Assembly: GCA_946480715.1 (NCBI GenBank)
Contig: CAMLKK010000059.1
Span: 1-12,637, forward strand
Direction of reading: 5' to 3'
From: an uncultured Bacteriovorax sp.
GTDB taxonomy: Bacteria > Bdellovibrionota > Bacteriovoracia > Bacteriovoracales > Bacteriovoracaceae
DNA length: 12,637 nucleotides
This document shows positions 1 through 6,754 of the stretch, piece after piece. The notes below the pieces were generated by a model that saw only the letters and a list, made by a program, of their open reading frames with translations, was not told the DNA's origin and did not search any database. The position numbers were made by a program, and so were the translations under genes. Within the stretch, counting starts at the first letter, position 1; each line of letters begins with the position of its first letter.

Positions 1-48
1 TTAACTGATGGGATGAAAGTTGATCCTAAAGAGATGCAATGGCCTTAA
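1..48 (+). CDS. C-terminal end of a periplasmic adaptor (membrane fusion) protein, partial
   Basis: An open frame runs in from the left edge and stops with TAA at 46-48. Only fifteen residues are visible, including the segment LTDGMKVDP. A Gly-Met/Leu-Lys-x-Gly/Val pattern close to the C-terminus is usual in MacA/HlyD-type adaptors, which link an inner-membrane ABC exporter to an outer-membrane channel. The assignment relies mainly on context: the stop overlaps the start of a MacB/LolD-like ATPase by ten bases, and adaptor-ATPase-permease is the standard order for such exporters. The visible piece is too short to identify the family alone. Confidence 0.5.
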   Translation, partial: LTDGMKVDPKEMQWP

Positions 49-734
49 TTGATCTGCAAAACATTCATAAAGATTTCATGATGGGCGAAGAAAAGATTCA
101 GGCCCTCAATGGTGTAACGATTAAAATCCACGAAGGTGAATTTACTTCAATTGTTGGTACTTCAGGTTCCGGCAAATCGACATTGATGAACATCATTGGA
201 CTTTTGGATCTTCCAACGAGCGGTCAATACTTCCTGGATGGCACAGACATCACAAGAATGAACGACGATCAACTTTCACATTATCGAAATCAAAAGATCG
301 GATTTGTTTTTCAAAGTTTTAATTTACTTCCCAAGGCATCAGCTCTCAAAAATGTTGAGATGCCTATGCAATATGCTTCGGCCTACGATAAAAATCTCAC
401 TGATCAGATGATCCGCGAGATGGCGCTTAAAACACTGGATCAAGTCGGACTTAGTGCTCGTGTGCATCACCTTCCGAATGAACTCTCGGGTGGTCAACGT
501 CAACGTGTGGCCATCGCTCGTGCGTTAGTTAATCGTCCAAAAATTTTATTGGCTGATGAGCCGACTGGCGCGCTCGATTCAAAAACTTCAGAAGAAATTT
601 TGAATCTCTTTGCTGAGCTCAACAAACAAGGCGTAACTGTCATTATCGTCACTCACGACAATCACGTTGCTTCTCGCTGCAAGCGCATATTGAGAATGAG
701 CGACGGTCACATTCATGAGGAAAAATCCTTATGA
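39..734 (+). CDS. ABC exporter ATP-binding subunit, MacB/LolD type
   Basis: This 231-residue protein is a complete ABC ATPase that would power the permease encoded next to it from the cytoplasmic face of the inner membrane. Visible motifs in order are Walker A GTSGSGKST (residues 40-48), Q-loop Gln92, signature LSGGQRQR (149-156), Walker B ILLADE (169-174), D-loop region GALDS (177-181) and H-loop His206. The length and the TGALDS sequence are typical of the MacB/LolD/FtsE group, which uses ATP hydrolysis for mechanotransmission rather than pumping through its own membrane channel. The start at 39 lies inside the upstream adaptor gene, with AAAGAG at 28-33 as ribosome site. Its stop overlaps the permease start as ATGA. 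The substrate cannot be told from sequence: macrolide-like compounds, lipoproteins, peptides or siderophores are all possible. Confidence 0.93.
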   Translation: MALIDLQNIHKDFMMGEEKIQALNGVTIKIHEGEFTSIVGTSGSGKSTLMNIIGLLDLPTSGQYFLDGTDITRMNDDQLSHYRNQKIGFVFQSFNLLPKASALKNVEMPMQYASAYDKNLTDQMIREMALKTLDQVGLSARVHHLPNELSGGQRQRVAIARALVNRPKILLADEPTGALDSKTSEEILNLFAELNKQGVTVIIVTHDNHVASRCKRILRMSDGHIHEEKSL

Positions 735-1939
735 TCATGCAGAAAATTCTCGTTAATTCTTTCGAAGCACTCGTAGAAAATAAACTGCGCTCAACACTCA
801 CGATGTTGGGAATGATCATCGGAGTAAGTGCCGTTATTCTCCTTGTCTCGGTTGGAACAGGAGCAAAACGTTACATCACGAGCGAGTTTGAAAGTTTAGG
901 AACCAACATCATCATTATCCAGCCAGGTAAGACTGATAAAAAAACATCTATGGGCCCACCGGTTGCTTCGTCAAAAGGAAAACTTTTGATGAGTGATGTA
1001 GAAGCTCTTCAACGTTACGGAACTTCCCTATCTGCCGTTTCAGGTGTCATGTATGGTGCCGGTGTTGTGAAGTATGAAGGGGCAAGCAACAACATCAATA
1101 TTCTTGGATCGAATGATCAGTTCATGAAAATTTTCAACATGATCATCATTCAAGGTAACTACATTACCAAAGAAGATGACGATGCCGGAAGACGCGTCGT
1201 AGTCCTTGGATTTAATGTGAAGAAGAATCTTTTCGGCGATAACATGGCGTTGGGAAAACTGGTGAAAGTGAATGATTCTGAACACCGAGTAATCGGAATC
1301 ATCAAACCAACGGGAGATAAATTAGGCTTCAACGTAGATGATATGGTTTTCATTCCCACGAAGTCTGCCCTTCGTTTGTTCAATACCGATCGTCTCTTTG
1401 GAATTCGAGCAGCTTCAAAAACACGTAACGGACTTGATGATGCCGTAAAAGACATCACTCAAATTCTCAGTGAGCGTGATAATGGCGAAGAAAATTTCAC
1501 GATTGTTACTCAAGTGAACATGCTCGAAAGTATGAATACAATTCTCAGCATGCTGACTTATGCTCTTGGGGCCATCGCCTTTATCTCAATGCTTGTTGGT
1601 GGTATTGGGATTATGAATATCATGCTCGTTTCAGTGACTGAAAGAACGCGCGAAATCGGCATTAGACGAGCTGTCGGTGCTCGTCGAAGTGATATTCTTA
1701 AGCAGTTTATTATTGAGGCCATTGTTATTTCTGTATCCGGCGGTGTGATCGGAATTGTTATTTCAGAAGTAATCGCTCAAACACTTTACTTCTTTTTTCC
1801 TGGCTTCGATATGCGCCCACCTTTCTGGATTATTCCACCGGCCTTCCTACTCTCATTCGTGACGGGTTTAGGATTTGGTGTCTGGCCAGCGAGAAAAGCG
1901 GCCATGATCCAGACTATCGATGCTCTGAGGTACGAGTAG
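731..1939 (+). CDS. ABC exporter permease, MacB/FtsX family
   Basis: The product (402 residues) has the MacB permease layout. An N-terminal membrane helix (about residues 23-43) follows the family sequence NKLRSTLTMLGMIIGV. A periplasmic core domain of about 220 residues comes next, then three C-terminal helices at roughly 273-299, 326-352 and 366-386. Diagnostic stretches are GGIGIMNIMLVSVTERTREI (290-309), the following IRRAVGARRSDI, and the terminal PARKAA...DALRYE. Full MacB fuses ATPase and permease; here they are two genes, as in many adaptor-linked exporters. The start at 731 overlaps the ATPase stop (ATGA), with GAGGA at 717-721 nine bases upstream; Met3 at 737 is a less well placed alternative. 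The complex probably exports a substrate from the periplasm or outer leaflet through an outer-membrane channel encoded elsewhere. Confidence 0.92.
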   Translation: MIMQKILVNSFEALVENKLRSTLTMLGMIIGVSAVILLVSVGTGAKRYITSEFESLGTNIIIIQPGKTDKKTSMGPPVASSKGKLLMSDVEALQRYGTSLSAVSGVMYGAGVVKYEGASNNINILGSNDQFMKIFNMIIIQGNYITKEDDDAGRRVVVLGFNVKKNLFGDNMALGKLVKVNDSEHRVIGIIKPTGDKLGFNVDDMVFIPTKSALRLFNTDRLFGIRAASKTRNGLDDAVKDITQILSERDNGEENFTIVTQVNMLESMNTILSMLTYALGAIAFISMLVGGIGIMNIMLVSVTERTREIGIRRAVGARRSDILKQFIIEAIVISVSGGVIGIVISEVIAQTLYFFFPGFDMRPPFWIIPPAFLLSFVTGLGFGVWPARKAAMIQTIDALRYE

Positions 1940-2980
1940 ATGAAACTTTTAGTTTTCGCTCATCGTGGGGAAGCGCAAGCATTCATCGAGCATTTTTCTT
2001 TCCAGCAAATTTCATTTCATTTTGATGGTGTTTATCAAAATGAAGAAGATTTTCTTCTTTTGTGTGGAGAAGGCCCGCAAAATGCGAGTGAAAAAACAGT
2101 CGCTGTTTTATCTGCGTTTGCTCCTCAAATTTCCCAGGTGCTTAATCTTGGAATTGCAGGATCACTTACTCCTAAATTGAAAGTTGGCGATCACGCCTGG
2201 ATTCGTACAGTCCTCGCCCACAATTCTGAAAAGTGTGAATTTAAAACATATACGTCATCGGTTCACGATGGTGTTGATTGTCTCACGAGTTTTTCCAGGG
2301 CAACAACACTTGAGCAGAAAAAAGAACTTGCTCCTTTTGCTGATCTCGTTGACCGGGAAGCCTGGTCTATAGCTTCCGCTGCTTCGTTGTTTAAAAAAGA
2401 CTTCAGAGCACTCAAACTGATTTCAGATGAAGTGACTGATGCGGACATGTGTTCATTCATAAAACTGGATGCGGCCAAACTATCTCAATCTCTGCTGCAG
2501 CAATACTTAGAAAAAGGGCCTTCAAAAAAGACAGTTATCGTCACTCCACCAGAACAAACATTAACTGTTGCTGATGATCGTTTTCACTTTACAGTTACTC
2601 AAGAAAGAAAACTACAGCAGCTTCTCGATGGTTTGCGAATAAAAGAACTCATCACTAAGAAAGAACTCGATCACTTGTGCGCAAGCATTCTTGCTGATCA
2701 TCCGGATAAAAACGCCAAGGATCTTTCACGAATCCTTCTTGCGGAACTTGATTTCAAACTCAATCCACTGAAATATAAAATCAAAGAACAACTTGAGAAT
2801 GCTCTTCTTCCCCTCACTAATGCTGGCGTCAATGCCCATTACGATCCTGAGCTGGAAAGCGCTCATGTGATCATCAACACAAAAATAAAATCGACAAAAG
2901 ATCAAAAACGCCTGCAGCTCGCTCTTGATCAATTCAACTTTCAAAAAATTAAAGATATTTTTGACGGGAAGATATCCTGA
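1940..2980 (+). CDS. Nucleoside phosphorylase/nucleosidase-fold protein with an unrecognised C-terminal half
   Basis: Residues 1 to about 190 of 346 match the purine nucleoside phosphorylase/MTA-SAH nucleosidase fold. The start MKLLVFAHRGEA places Glu11 where MTA nucleosidases carry an N-terminal acid, LNLGIAGSL (69-77) is the Gly-rich strand, VDREAW (137-142) corresponds to the DMEG-type substrate loop (Met replaced by Arg138, Glu139/140 region kept), and ISDEVTDAD (161-169) carries the SD motif with Asp163, the usual catalytic acid. This family cleaves N-glycosidic bonds of nucleosides such as methylthioadenosine or futalosine. Residues about 195-346 are a Lys- and Leu-rich, probably helical region I do not recognise. 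The ATG follows the permease stop with no gap, and the stop shares one base with the next start. GAGG at 1927-1930 is the ribosome site. Being coupled to a radical-SAM lyase homologue and an oxygenase, it may act on a modified or damaged nucleoside; that is inference. Confidence 0.7.
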   Translation: MKLLVFAHRGEAQAFIEHFSFQQISFHFDGVYQNEEDFLLLCGEGPQNASEKTVAVLSAFAPQISQVLNLGIAGSLTPKLKVGDHAWIRTVLAHNSEKCEFKTYTSSVHDGVDCLTSFSRATTLEQKKELAPFADLVDREAWSIASAASLFKKDFRALKLISDEVTDADMCSFIKLDAAKLSQSLLQQYLEKGPSKKTVIVTPPEQTLTVADDRFHFTVTQERKLQQLLDGLRIKELITKKELDHLCASILADHPDKNAKDLSRILLAELDFKLNPLKYKIKEQLENALLPLTNAGVNAHYDPELESAHVIINTKIKSTKDQKRLQLALDQFNFQKIKDIFDGKIS

Positions 2981-4011
2981 TGTTCGAAAAAATTTTTCTG
3001 GAAGAACATTTAGTTGATCATCCGAGAGCTAAAGCCATTATCGCGCGCTTTCCCCAAGCAGAAGTCAAACTTCTCAAGAAAGTTGAAGATGTTTTTGGAC
3101 GTGTAAAAAAACCTTATCTGCAGAAACGAACAAATCTCAATCTCTTTCTGGGAGAAAAAAAAGGACAGTTGGTAAAACCTGCTCCGCCTGCTTATGGACT
3201 CTCGGGCGATCCGCACTACTATTTCGTTCACGCTTATAACTGCATTTATGAATGCAACTATTGTTACCTGCAAGGTTATTTTCAATCACCGGACATTGTT
3301 CTTTTCCTTAATCATGAGGAAATCGGAGCTGAAATTGAAAGAATGGCGAATGAGTTCGCACAGACTAATCCCGGACAATTAATTTGGTTTCACGCTGGAG
3401 AATATAGCGATTCACTTGCGCTCTCTCACTTAACAGGAGAATTGCCTTTTTATTTTGATCTCTTTAGAAGATTGCCAAACGCACGCCTTGAGCTCAGAAC
3501 AAAATCGGTTAACATCAAAGAAATTTTAAAAGAAAGGCCTTCTTCAAATATTGTAACTAGTTTTTCATTAGCACCCGAACATCGTGCACGCATTAATGAT
3601 TTGAAAACGCCTTCACTTAAAGCTCGATTGCAGTCCATAAGTGAGTTGCATGAAGAAGGTCATCCGATTGGTCTGCACTTTGATCCGATCATTTACGATC
3701 AAAAAATTGAAGAGAGTTATTCGCAATTGATTCATGATCTAACTCTCGTCCTTCCCCCTGATAAAATCGAATATATTTCTATTGGAGTCGTTAGATTTAC
3801 GAAGAATGTATATCATCAGGTCATGAAAAATTATCCGGACACAGATTTTCTCGCTGATGATTTCATAAAAAGTTTCGATAATAAAATTCGCTATAATCGC
3901 CCCACGCGCATGTGGATCTTAGGTAAAGTAAAAAGTCTGCTTATTGAAGCGGGTGTTCCGTTAGAAAAAATTTATGAATGTATGGAGGATGATGATGTCG
4001 CTGTACCATGA
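2980..4011 (+). CDS. Spore photoproduct lyase-like radical SAM protein
   Basis: The 343 residues match the length of Bacillus SplB (342), which uses a 4Fe-4S cluster and S-adenosylmethionine to reverse the UV-induced spore photoproduct in DNA. The cluster motif is at Cys88-x3-Cys92-x2-Cys95 (NCIYECNYCYLQ), and the two tyrosines known to take part in radical transfer in SplB (its Tyr96 and Tyr98) are matched by Tyr94 and Tyr96. In SplB a cysteine at 141 gives the hydrogen atom to the thymine radical. Here the equivalent stretch reads FHAGEYSD, with Glu141 in that place, and the only other cysteine is near the C-terminus (Cys334). So the fold and radical chemistry look intact while the terminal step must differ. 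It overlaps the upstream gene by one base and the downstream oxygenase by 17. It may be a DNA photolesion lyase working by another donor, or a radical SAM enzyme with a new substrate. Confidence 0.85.
   Translation: MFEKIFLEEHLVDHPRAKAIIARFPQAEVKLLKKVEDVFGRVKKPYLQKRTNLNLFLGEKKGQLVKPAPPAYGLSGDPHYYFVHAYNCIYECNYCYLQGYFQSPDIVLFLNHEEIGAEIERMANEFAQTNPGQLIWFHAGEYSDSLALSHLTGELPFYFDLFRRLPNARLELRTKSVNIKEILKERPSSNIVTSFSLAPEHRARINDLKTPSLKARLQSISELHEEGHPIGLHFDPIIYDQKIEESYSQLIHDLTLVLPPDKIEYISIGVVRFTKNVYHQVMKNYPDTDFLADDFIKSFDNKIRYNRPTRMWILGKVKSLLIEAGVPLEKIYECMEDDDVAVP
3984..3988 (+). promoter_or_regulatory. Ribosome binding site deciding the oxygenase start
   Basis: A perfect GGAGG lies six bases before ATG 3995. 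Three ATG codons in a row (3989, 3992, 3995) and an earlier one at 3974 are in frame. Only 3995 is well spaced; 3992 is at three bases, and 3974 lies upstream of the site. Confidence 0.7.
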
Positions 4012-4462
4012 ATTTTCCACGGGACTGATCCAAACGTCATTTCCTCTGCCTGCACATATTCAAACATTCGTTGAAACAAGAAATTGGAAAGCGCTCGACG
4101 ATGCTTTTAAAGAAATGAGCGGGCCTCAAGGATTGTTAAGAAACTTTTTAAACGACTATCTCGATTATCAAGGTCTCGAACATATCATCGCCATTCGAAG
4201 CGCGCCCGAAGATGAAGACGGTATTTGGCATGATGATGGCTCTCGCATACTCGGCTTTTCGCTCTCCCTCACCCTCGATTCGGACAAAGTTGAAGGCGGA
4301 CATCTGCAATTTCGCAAGAAAGGTGAAACGATTGGGGAAAGCATCTCTACTCGGCCTTTTGGCACGATTTTACTCTTCTTAACTGGCATTTACGGGTACG
4401 AGCATAGGGTTACGGCCGTGACTTCTGGGGAAAGAATTGTAATTGCCGGATGGTGTCAATAG
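3995..4462 (+). CDS. 2-oxoglutarate/Fe(II)-dependent dioxygenase, small cytoplasmic type
   Basis: From the start at 3995 the protein has 155 residues and no signal peptide. It shows the iron-binding facial triad of the double-stranded beta-helix oxygenases: HDD at 79-81 (His79-x-Asp81) and the distal His137 in GYEHRVTAVTSGER. Arg147, ten residues later, is in the place that binds the 2-oxoglutarate carboxylate. GGHLQF (101-106) and PFGTILLF (121-128) are typical core strands of the prolyl-hydroxylase/AlkB-like group. Such enzymes hydroxylate proteins, small molecules or damaged bases. This one starts inside the spore photoproduct lyase-like gene, so the two are translationally coupled and likely share a pathway; oxidative repair or modification of a nucleic acid or nucleoside is a reasonable guess, not proven. 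It is the last gene of the operon. I see no strong terminator behind it. Confidence 0.75.
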   Translation: MSLYHEFSTGLIQTSFPLPAHIQTFVETRNWKALDDAFKEMSGPQGLLRNFLNDYLDYQGLEHIIAIRSAPEDEDGIWHDDGSRILGFSLSLTLDSDKVEGGHLQFRKKGETIGESISTRPFGTILLFLTGIYGYEHRVTAVTSGERIVIAGWCQ

Positions 4463-4511
4463 GGATGTTGAAGGTTTACCCTTGTCTTTTTGCTCCTGCT
4501 GAGTTACATTT

Positions 4512-4540
4512 TTGACTCTTTTTAGGTTTAAAGAAGTTAA
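4512..4540 (+). promoter_or_regulatory. Possible rpmB promoter
   Basis: TTGACT at 4512-4517 matches the -35 consensus at five of six bases. The -10 17 bases later (AGTTAA, 4535-4540) is poor. It sits in the 112-base gap before rpmB, which carries no other clear signal. Confidence 0.25.
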
Positions 4541-4574
4541 AAACGAAAAACTCATATCTACATAAGGATTTTTT

Positions 4575-4808
4575 ATGGCACGCACATGTGATTTAACAGG
4601 CAAGAGAAGATTAGTGGCCAACAAAGTTTCTCACGCTAACAACAAAACAAAGACTAAAAAACAAGTTAACCTACACACTAAAAAAGTATTCGATCCAGAA
4701 ACTGGTTCAGTTGTTCGTCTTAAGCTTTCAGCTGCAGCGATCAGAACTCTAGATAAAGTTGGATCAATCACAAAGTACGTGAGAAAAAACGCTCACCTAT
4801 TTGAATAG
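4575..4808 (+). CDS. rpmB: 50S ribosomal protein L28
   Basis: This 77-residue basic protein begins MARTCDLTGKRRLVANKVSH, the classic L28 N-terminus (C-x-x-TGKR followed by N-x-x-SHA-N), and continues with NLHTKKVF and an LS-x-x-A-x-R-x-LDK-x-G segment as in other L28 sequences. It binds 23S rRNA in the large subunit. Only one cysteine is present, so it is the zinc-free form. AAGGA at 4563-4567 precedes the ATG. A terminator lies 27 bases after the stop. In many bacteria rpmB is followed directly by rpmG; here rpmG lies about 7 kb away on the other strand. Confidence 0.97.
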   Translation: MARTCDLTGKRRLVANKVSHANNKTKTKKQVNLHTKKVFDPETGSVVRLKLSAAAIRTLDKVGSITKYVRKNAHLFE

Positions 4809-4829
4809 TTTTCACTTTTAAACTATAAT
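4801..4829 (+). promoter_or_regulatory. Promoter for the exported-protein/histidine-kinase unit, overlapping the end of rpmB
   Basis: TTGAAT (4801-4806) and a perfect TATAAT (4824-4829) are separated by exactly 17 bases, a strong sigma-70-type arrangement. The -35 element lies in the last codons of rpmB. The predicted transcription start, about 4836, falls at the first base of the rpmB terminator hairpin. No other promoter could fit in the 16 bases between the terminator and the next start codon. Confidence 0.55.
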
Positions 4830-4834
4830 TATTT

Positions 4835-4863
4835 AAAGCTCCCCTTGTGGGAGCTTTTTTTTT
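4835..4863 (+). terminator. rpmB intrinsic terminator
   Basis: AAAGCTCCC (4835-4843) pairs perfectly with GGGAGCTTT (4849-4857) over nine bases around a five-base loop, and the transcript continues as a run of uridines to 4863. This is a standard rho-independent terminator. Confidence 0.88.
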
Positions 4864-4879
4864 ATACAAAAGGATAAAG

Positions 4880-5368
4880 ATGAAAGTCCTACTCACTGCT
4901 CTCCTATCGTTCCTCTTATCATCGTCTATTTTTGCAACGACCATTCCTCGTCAGAAAGTTACTCTTCTTGGAAAAATTAATGTTAAATCACCACAAAGCT
5001 TTAGTGTTGTTGATTTAGAAAAGTTCACTAAAGTTCAAAAGATTACGATTCACGATCCGTACAACAAAAACATCAAAACGACATTCGAAGGCTTCTATCT
5101 TGAAGAGCTTGTAAAAAAATTCGCGCAAGCAGGAACAACGAAAATTAAAGTTAAGGCCATTGATGGTTATCAAATCGAAATCAGCAACACTGATGTTTCA
5201 AAAGCAAAATTATTTCTCATCTACAAAGATGAAAATGGTTACCTGAGCGTTGAGCGAATGGGGCCAGCAAGAATTATGGCGCCATTTGAAGGAATCATTT
5301 CAAAAGACCTCCTTCTGACGTTGGGAGTGAATTGGGTCTGGAAAGTTAAATCAATTGAGTTCATTTAA
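4880..5368 (+). CDS. Exported sulfite-oxidase-fold (molybdopterin-domain-like) protein without the catalytic cysteine
   Basis: From ATG 4880 the protein has 162 residues; AAAGGA six bases upstream sets this start. An in-frame GTG at 4847 lies inside the rpmB terminator and is not credible. Residues 1-20 are a signal peptide (Lys2, hydrophobic core, cut after about SIFA). The mature part resembles the oxidoreductase molybdopterin-binding (sulfite oxidase) fold in its small periplasmic form: FEGFYLEELVKKF (69-81), VKAIDGYQIEI (91-101), an IYKDENGYLSVERMGPARIM stretch (114-133), and a C-terminal VNWVWKVKSIEF. The whole protein has no cysteine, so the usual molybdenum ligand is missing and enzyme activity is unlikely. 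It sits three bases before a membrane histidine kinase and may act as its periplasmic sensing or ligand-binding partner; that role is inferred from order alone. Confidence 0.65.
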   Translation: MKVLLTALLSFLLSSSIFATTIPRQKVTLLGKINVKSPQSFSVVDLEKFTKVQKITIHDPYNKNIKTTFEGFYLEELVKKFAQAGTTKIKVKAIDGYQIEISNTDVSKAKLFLIYKDENGYLSVERMGPARIMAPFEGIISKDLLLTLGVNWVWKVKSIEFI

Positions 5369-5371
5369 CAG

Positions 5372-6721
5372 ATGAAAAGTAAAAACAAGATTAAGCAGCA
5401 TACAATTCTCAGTGGGGTGCTGCTCAACCTTGTCATGGTTATTATTTTCATTTTCTTTATTATTCTGGGAAATGAAAACGTCACTCACAATGCTGACATT
5501 CAAAACAATACCTATCGAACGAATTTTCATTCACGACTTACCCTAAAATCTATTAATGGGTTGAATCACACACGCTATTATCTACTTCGTGCTTTGAAAG
5601 AAAATAATGTTGATCTCATTTGGGAAGCTGAAGACCAGCTGCTGGCAGCCCACTCCAATTTTAAAATTTTAATGTCGGAGCAGTTTCAAAATAAAAGTAA
5701 ACCTTCTATTCGTTTTGATCCTTACTTCACAGAAATTAATCCACTCTTTAATAAGCTTTCAGAAAGTACAAATCCCCTTGCCGAAAAAGCATTAATCAAT
5801 TCTATTACTGAAAAAATTGATAACCTCGTCGATCTTCTCTTTCAGGAAGAAAGCGGATTATGGATAGAAGAATCGTTTAAGTTCGCACGATTTTCTGAAC
5901 TCAAAGAGAAGAATTCAAACATCTTTTACGGATTGATTGCTCTCTTTTTTATTATTCAACTCGGACTCATTTATTTCACAATCCTAAGATACAGACTGAA
6001 TAAAAAAATAAATCAGCAGCACGAACAACTCGTTCTTCAAACACGATTATCAACATTGGGGATGATGAGTGCTGAACTGGCCCACGAAATTAACTCTCCT
6101 CTGATGGTTATTGATGGCCGATTAAGAATTGTTACGAATGATCTTAATGCTCAGGAGCTGGATAAAGAAAAGCTCTTCAAAAACCTTGAAGTCATCAAGA
6201 GAAACTCTAAACGTATCCAGAGCATCATCAAAAGCTTTAAAACGCTTTCTAAAAGCGGTGACAATGATCCATTTGAGCATCATGAACTTAAATCTATTCT
6301 CGAAGAAGTGAACGAGTTAGTTGCTCAAAAATTAAGCGATGAAAAAATTCGTCTGGTAATAGATGACCACACTCACAACGCAATCATTGAAGTGAGAAAA
6401 ATTCAAATTATTCAAGTTCTCACAAACCTGGTGAATAACTCGCTGGATGCTATTAAACAAACGAATGATCCCTGGATAAAAATCGAAGCATTCAAAACAA
6501 ATGACCATATTGTGATCACTGTCACAGATAGCGGTACAGGTATACCTACAGAAGCAAGAAATCATATCTTCGAGCCGTTTTATTCGACGAAAAACTCTGC
6601 TCAGGGAACTGGATTAGGTTTATCTATTTCTAAGAAGATTATGAAAGAACATGATGGTGATTTGATTTATCAAAGTGATTCGGCCAACACTCAATTCAAA
6701 CTACTATTCAAACAAAAATAA
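5372..6721 (+). CDS. Membrane sensor histidine kinase
   Basis: The product (449 residues) has membrane helices at about 13-33 and 184-205 enclosing a roughly 150-residue periplasmic, mostly helical sensor region that I cannot assign to a named family. A short coiled linker leads to a HisKA-type dimerisation domain with the phospho-acceptor His238 in ELAHEINSPL (235-244). The ATPase domain carries an N-box NLVNNSLDAI (352-361), G1 DSGTGIP (386-392), F-box FEPFYSTK (400-407) and G2 GTGLGLS (412-418), so all catalytic parts are present. HEINSPL resembles the HEI/LxxPL form of the NtrB/ZraS-like kinases. No HAMP or PAS domain is visible, and no response regulator follows, so its partner lies elsewhere. 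It starts three bases after the exported-protein stop, with no good ribosome site of its own, suggesting coupled translation and a shared sensing job. Confidence 0.93.
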   Translation: MKSKNKIKQHTILSGVLLNLVMVIIFIFFIILGNENVTHNADIQNNTYRTNFHSRLTLKSINGLNHTRYYLLRALKENNVDLIWEAEDQLLAAHSNFKILMSEQFQNKSKPSIRFDPYFTEINPLFNKLSESTNPLAEKALINSITEKIDNLVDLLFQEESGLWIEESFKFARFSELKEKNSNIFYGLIALFFIIQLGLIYFTILRYRLNKKINQQHEQLVLQTRLSTLGMMSAELAHEINSPLMVIDGRLRIVTNDLNAQELDKEKLFKNLEVIKRNSKRIQSIIKSFKTLSKSGDNDPFEHHELKSILEEVNELVAQKLSDEKIRLVIDDHTHNAIIEVRKIQIIQVLTNLVNNSLDAIKQTNDPWIKIEAFKTNDHIVITVTDSGTGIPTEARNHIFEPFYSTKNSAQGTGLGLSISKKIMKEHDGDLIYQSDSANTQFKLLFKQK

Positions 6722-6746
6722 AAAGGCCCGTGACTAGCACGGGCCT
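6714..6746 (-). terminator. Terminator of the subtilase gene, also between convergent genes
   Basis: AGGCCCGTG (6724-6732) and CACGGGCCT (6738-6746) form a perfect nine-pair GC-rich stem with a five-base loop. Read on the minus strand it is followed by TTTTTATTTTT, so it terminates the protease. The + strand side lacks a U-run, so it is at best a weak terminator for the kinase gene, whose stop codon lies inside the T tract. Confidence 0.85.
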
Positions 6747-6754
6747 CGCATGAC

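Noticed and set aside
1159..1458. 99-residue minus-strand open frame inside the permease gene
   Set aside because: It lies wholly inside a well-supported permease and has no family features.
2980..4011. Reading the SplB homologue as evidence of a spore-forming Firmicute
   Set aside because: No sporulation genes are present, and the neighbours (adaptor-type exporter, PilZ-like protein, HD-GYP with pseudo-receiver) point to a Gram-negative. SPL-like proteins also occur in non-spore-formers.
4465..4490. AAGG/CCTT hairpin followed by TTTTT after the oxygenase gene
   Set aside because: Only four pairs of stem and a run of five T; too weak to call a terminator.
4847..4879. Upstream GTG extending the exported protein by 11 residues
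   Set aside because: It lies inside the rpmB terminator, has no ribosome site, and would bury the signal peptide start.
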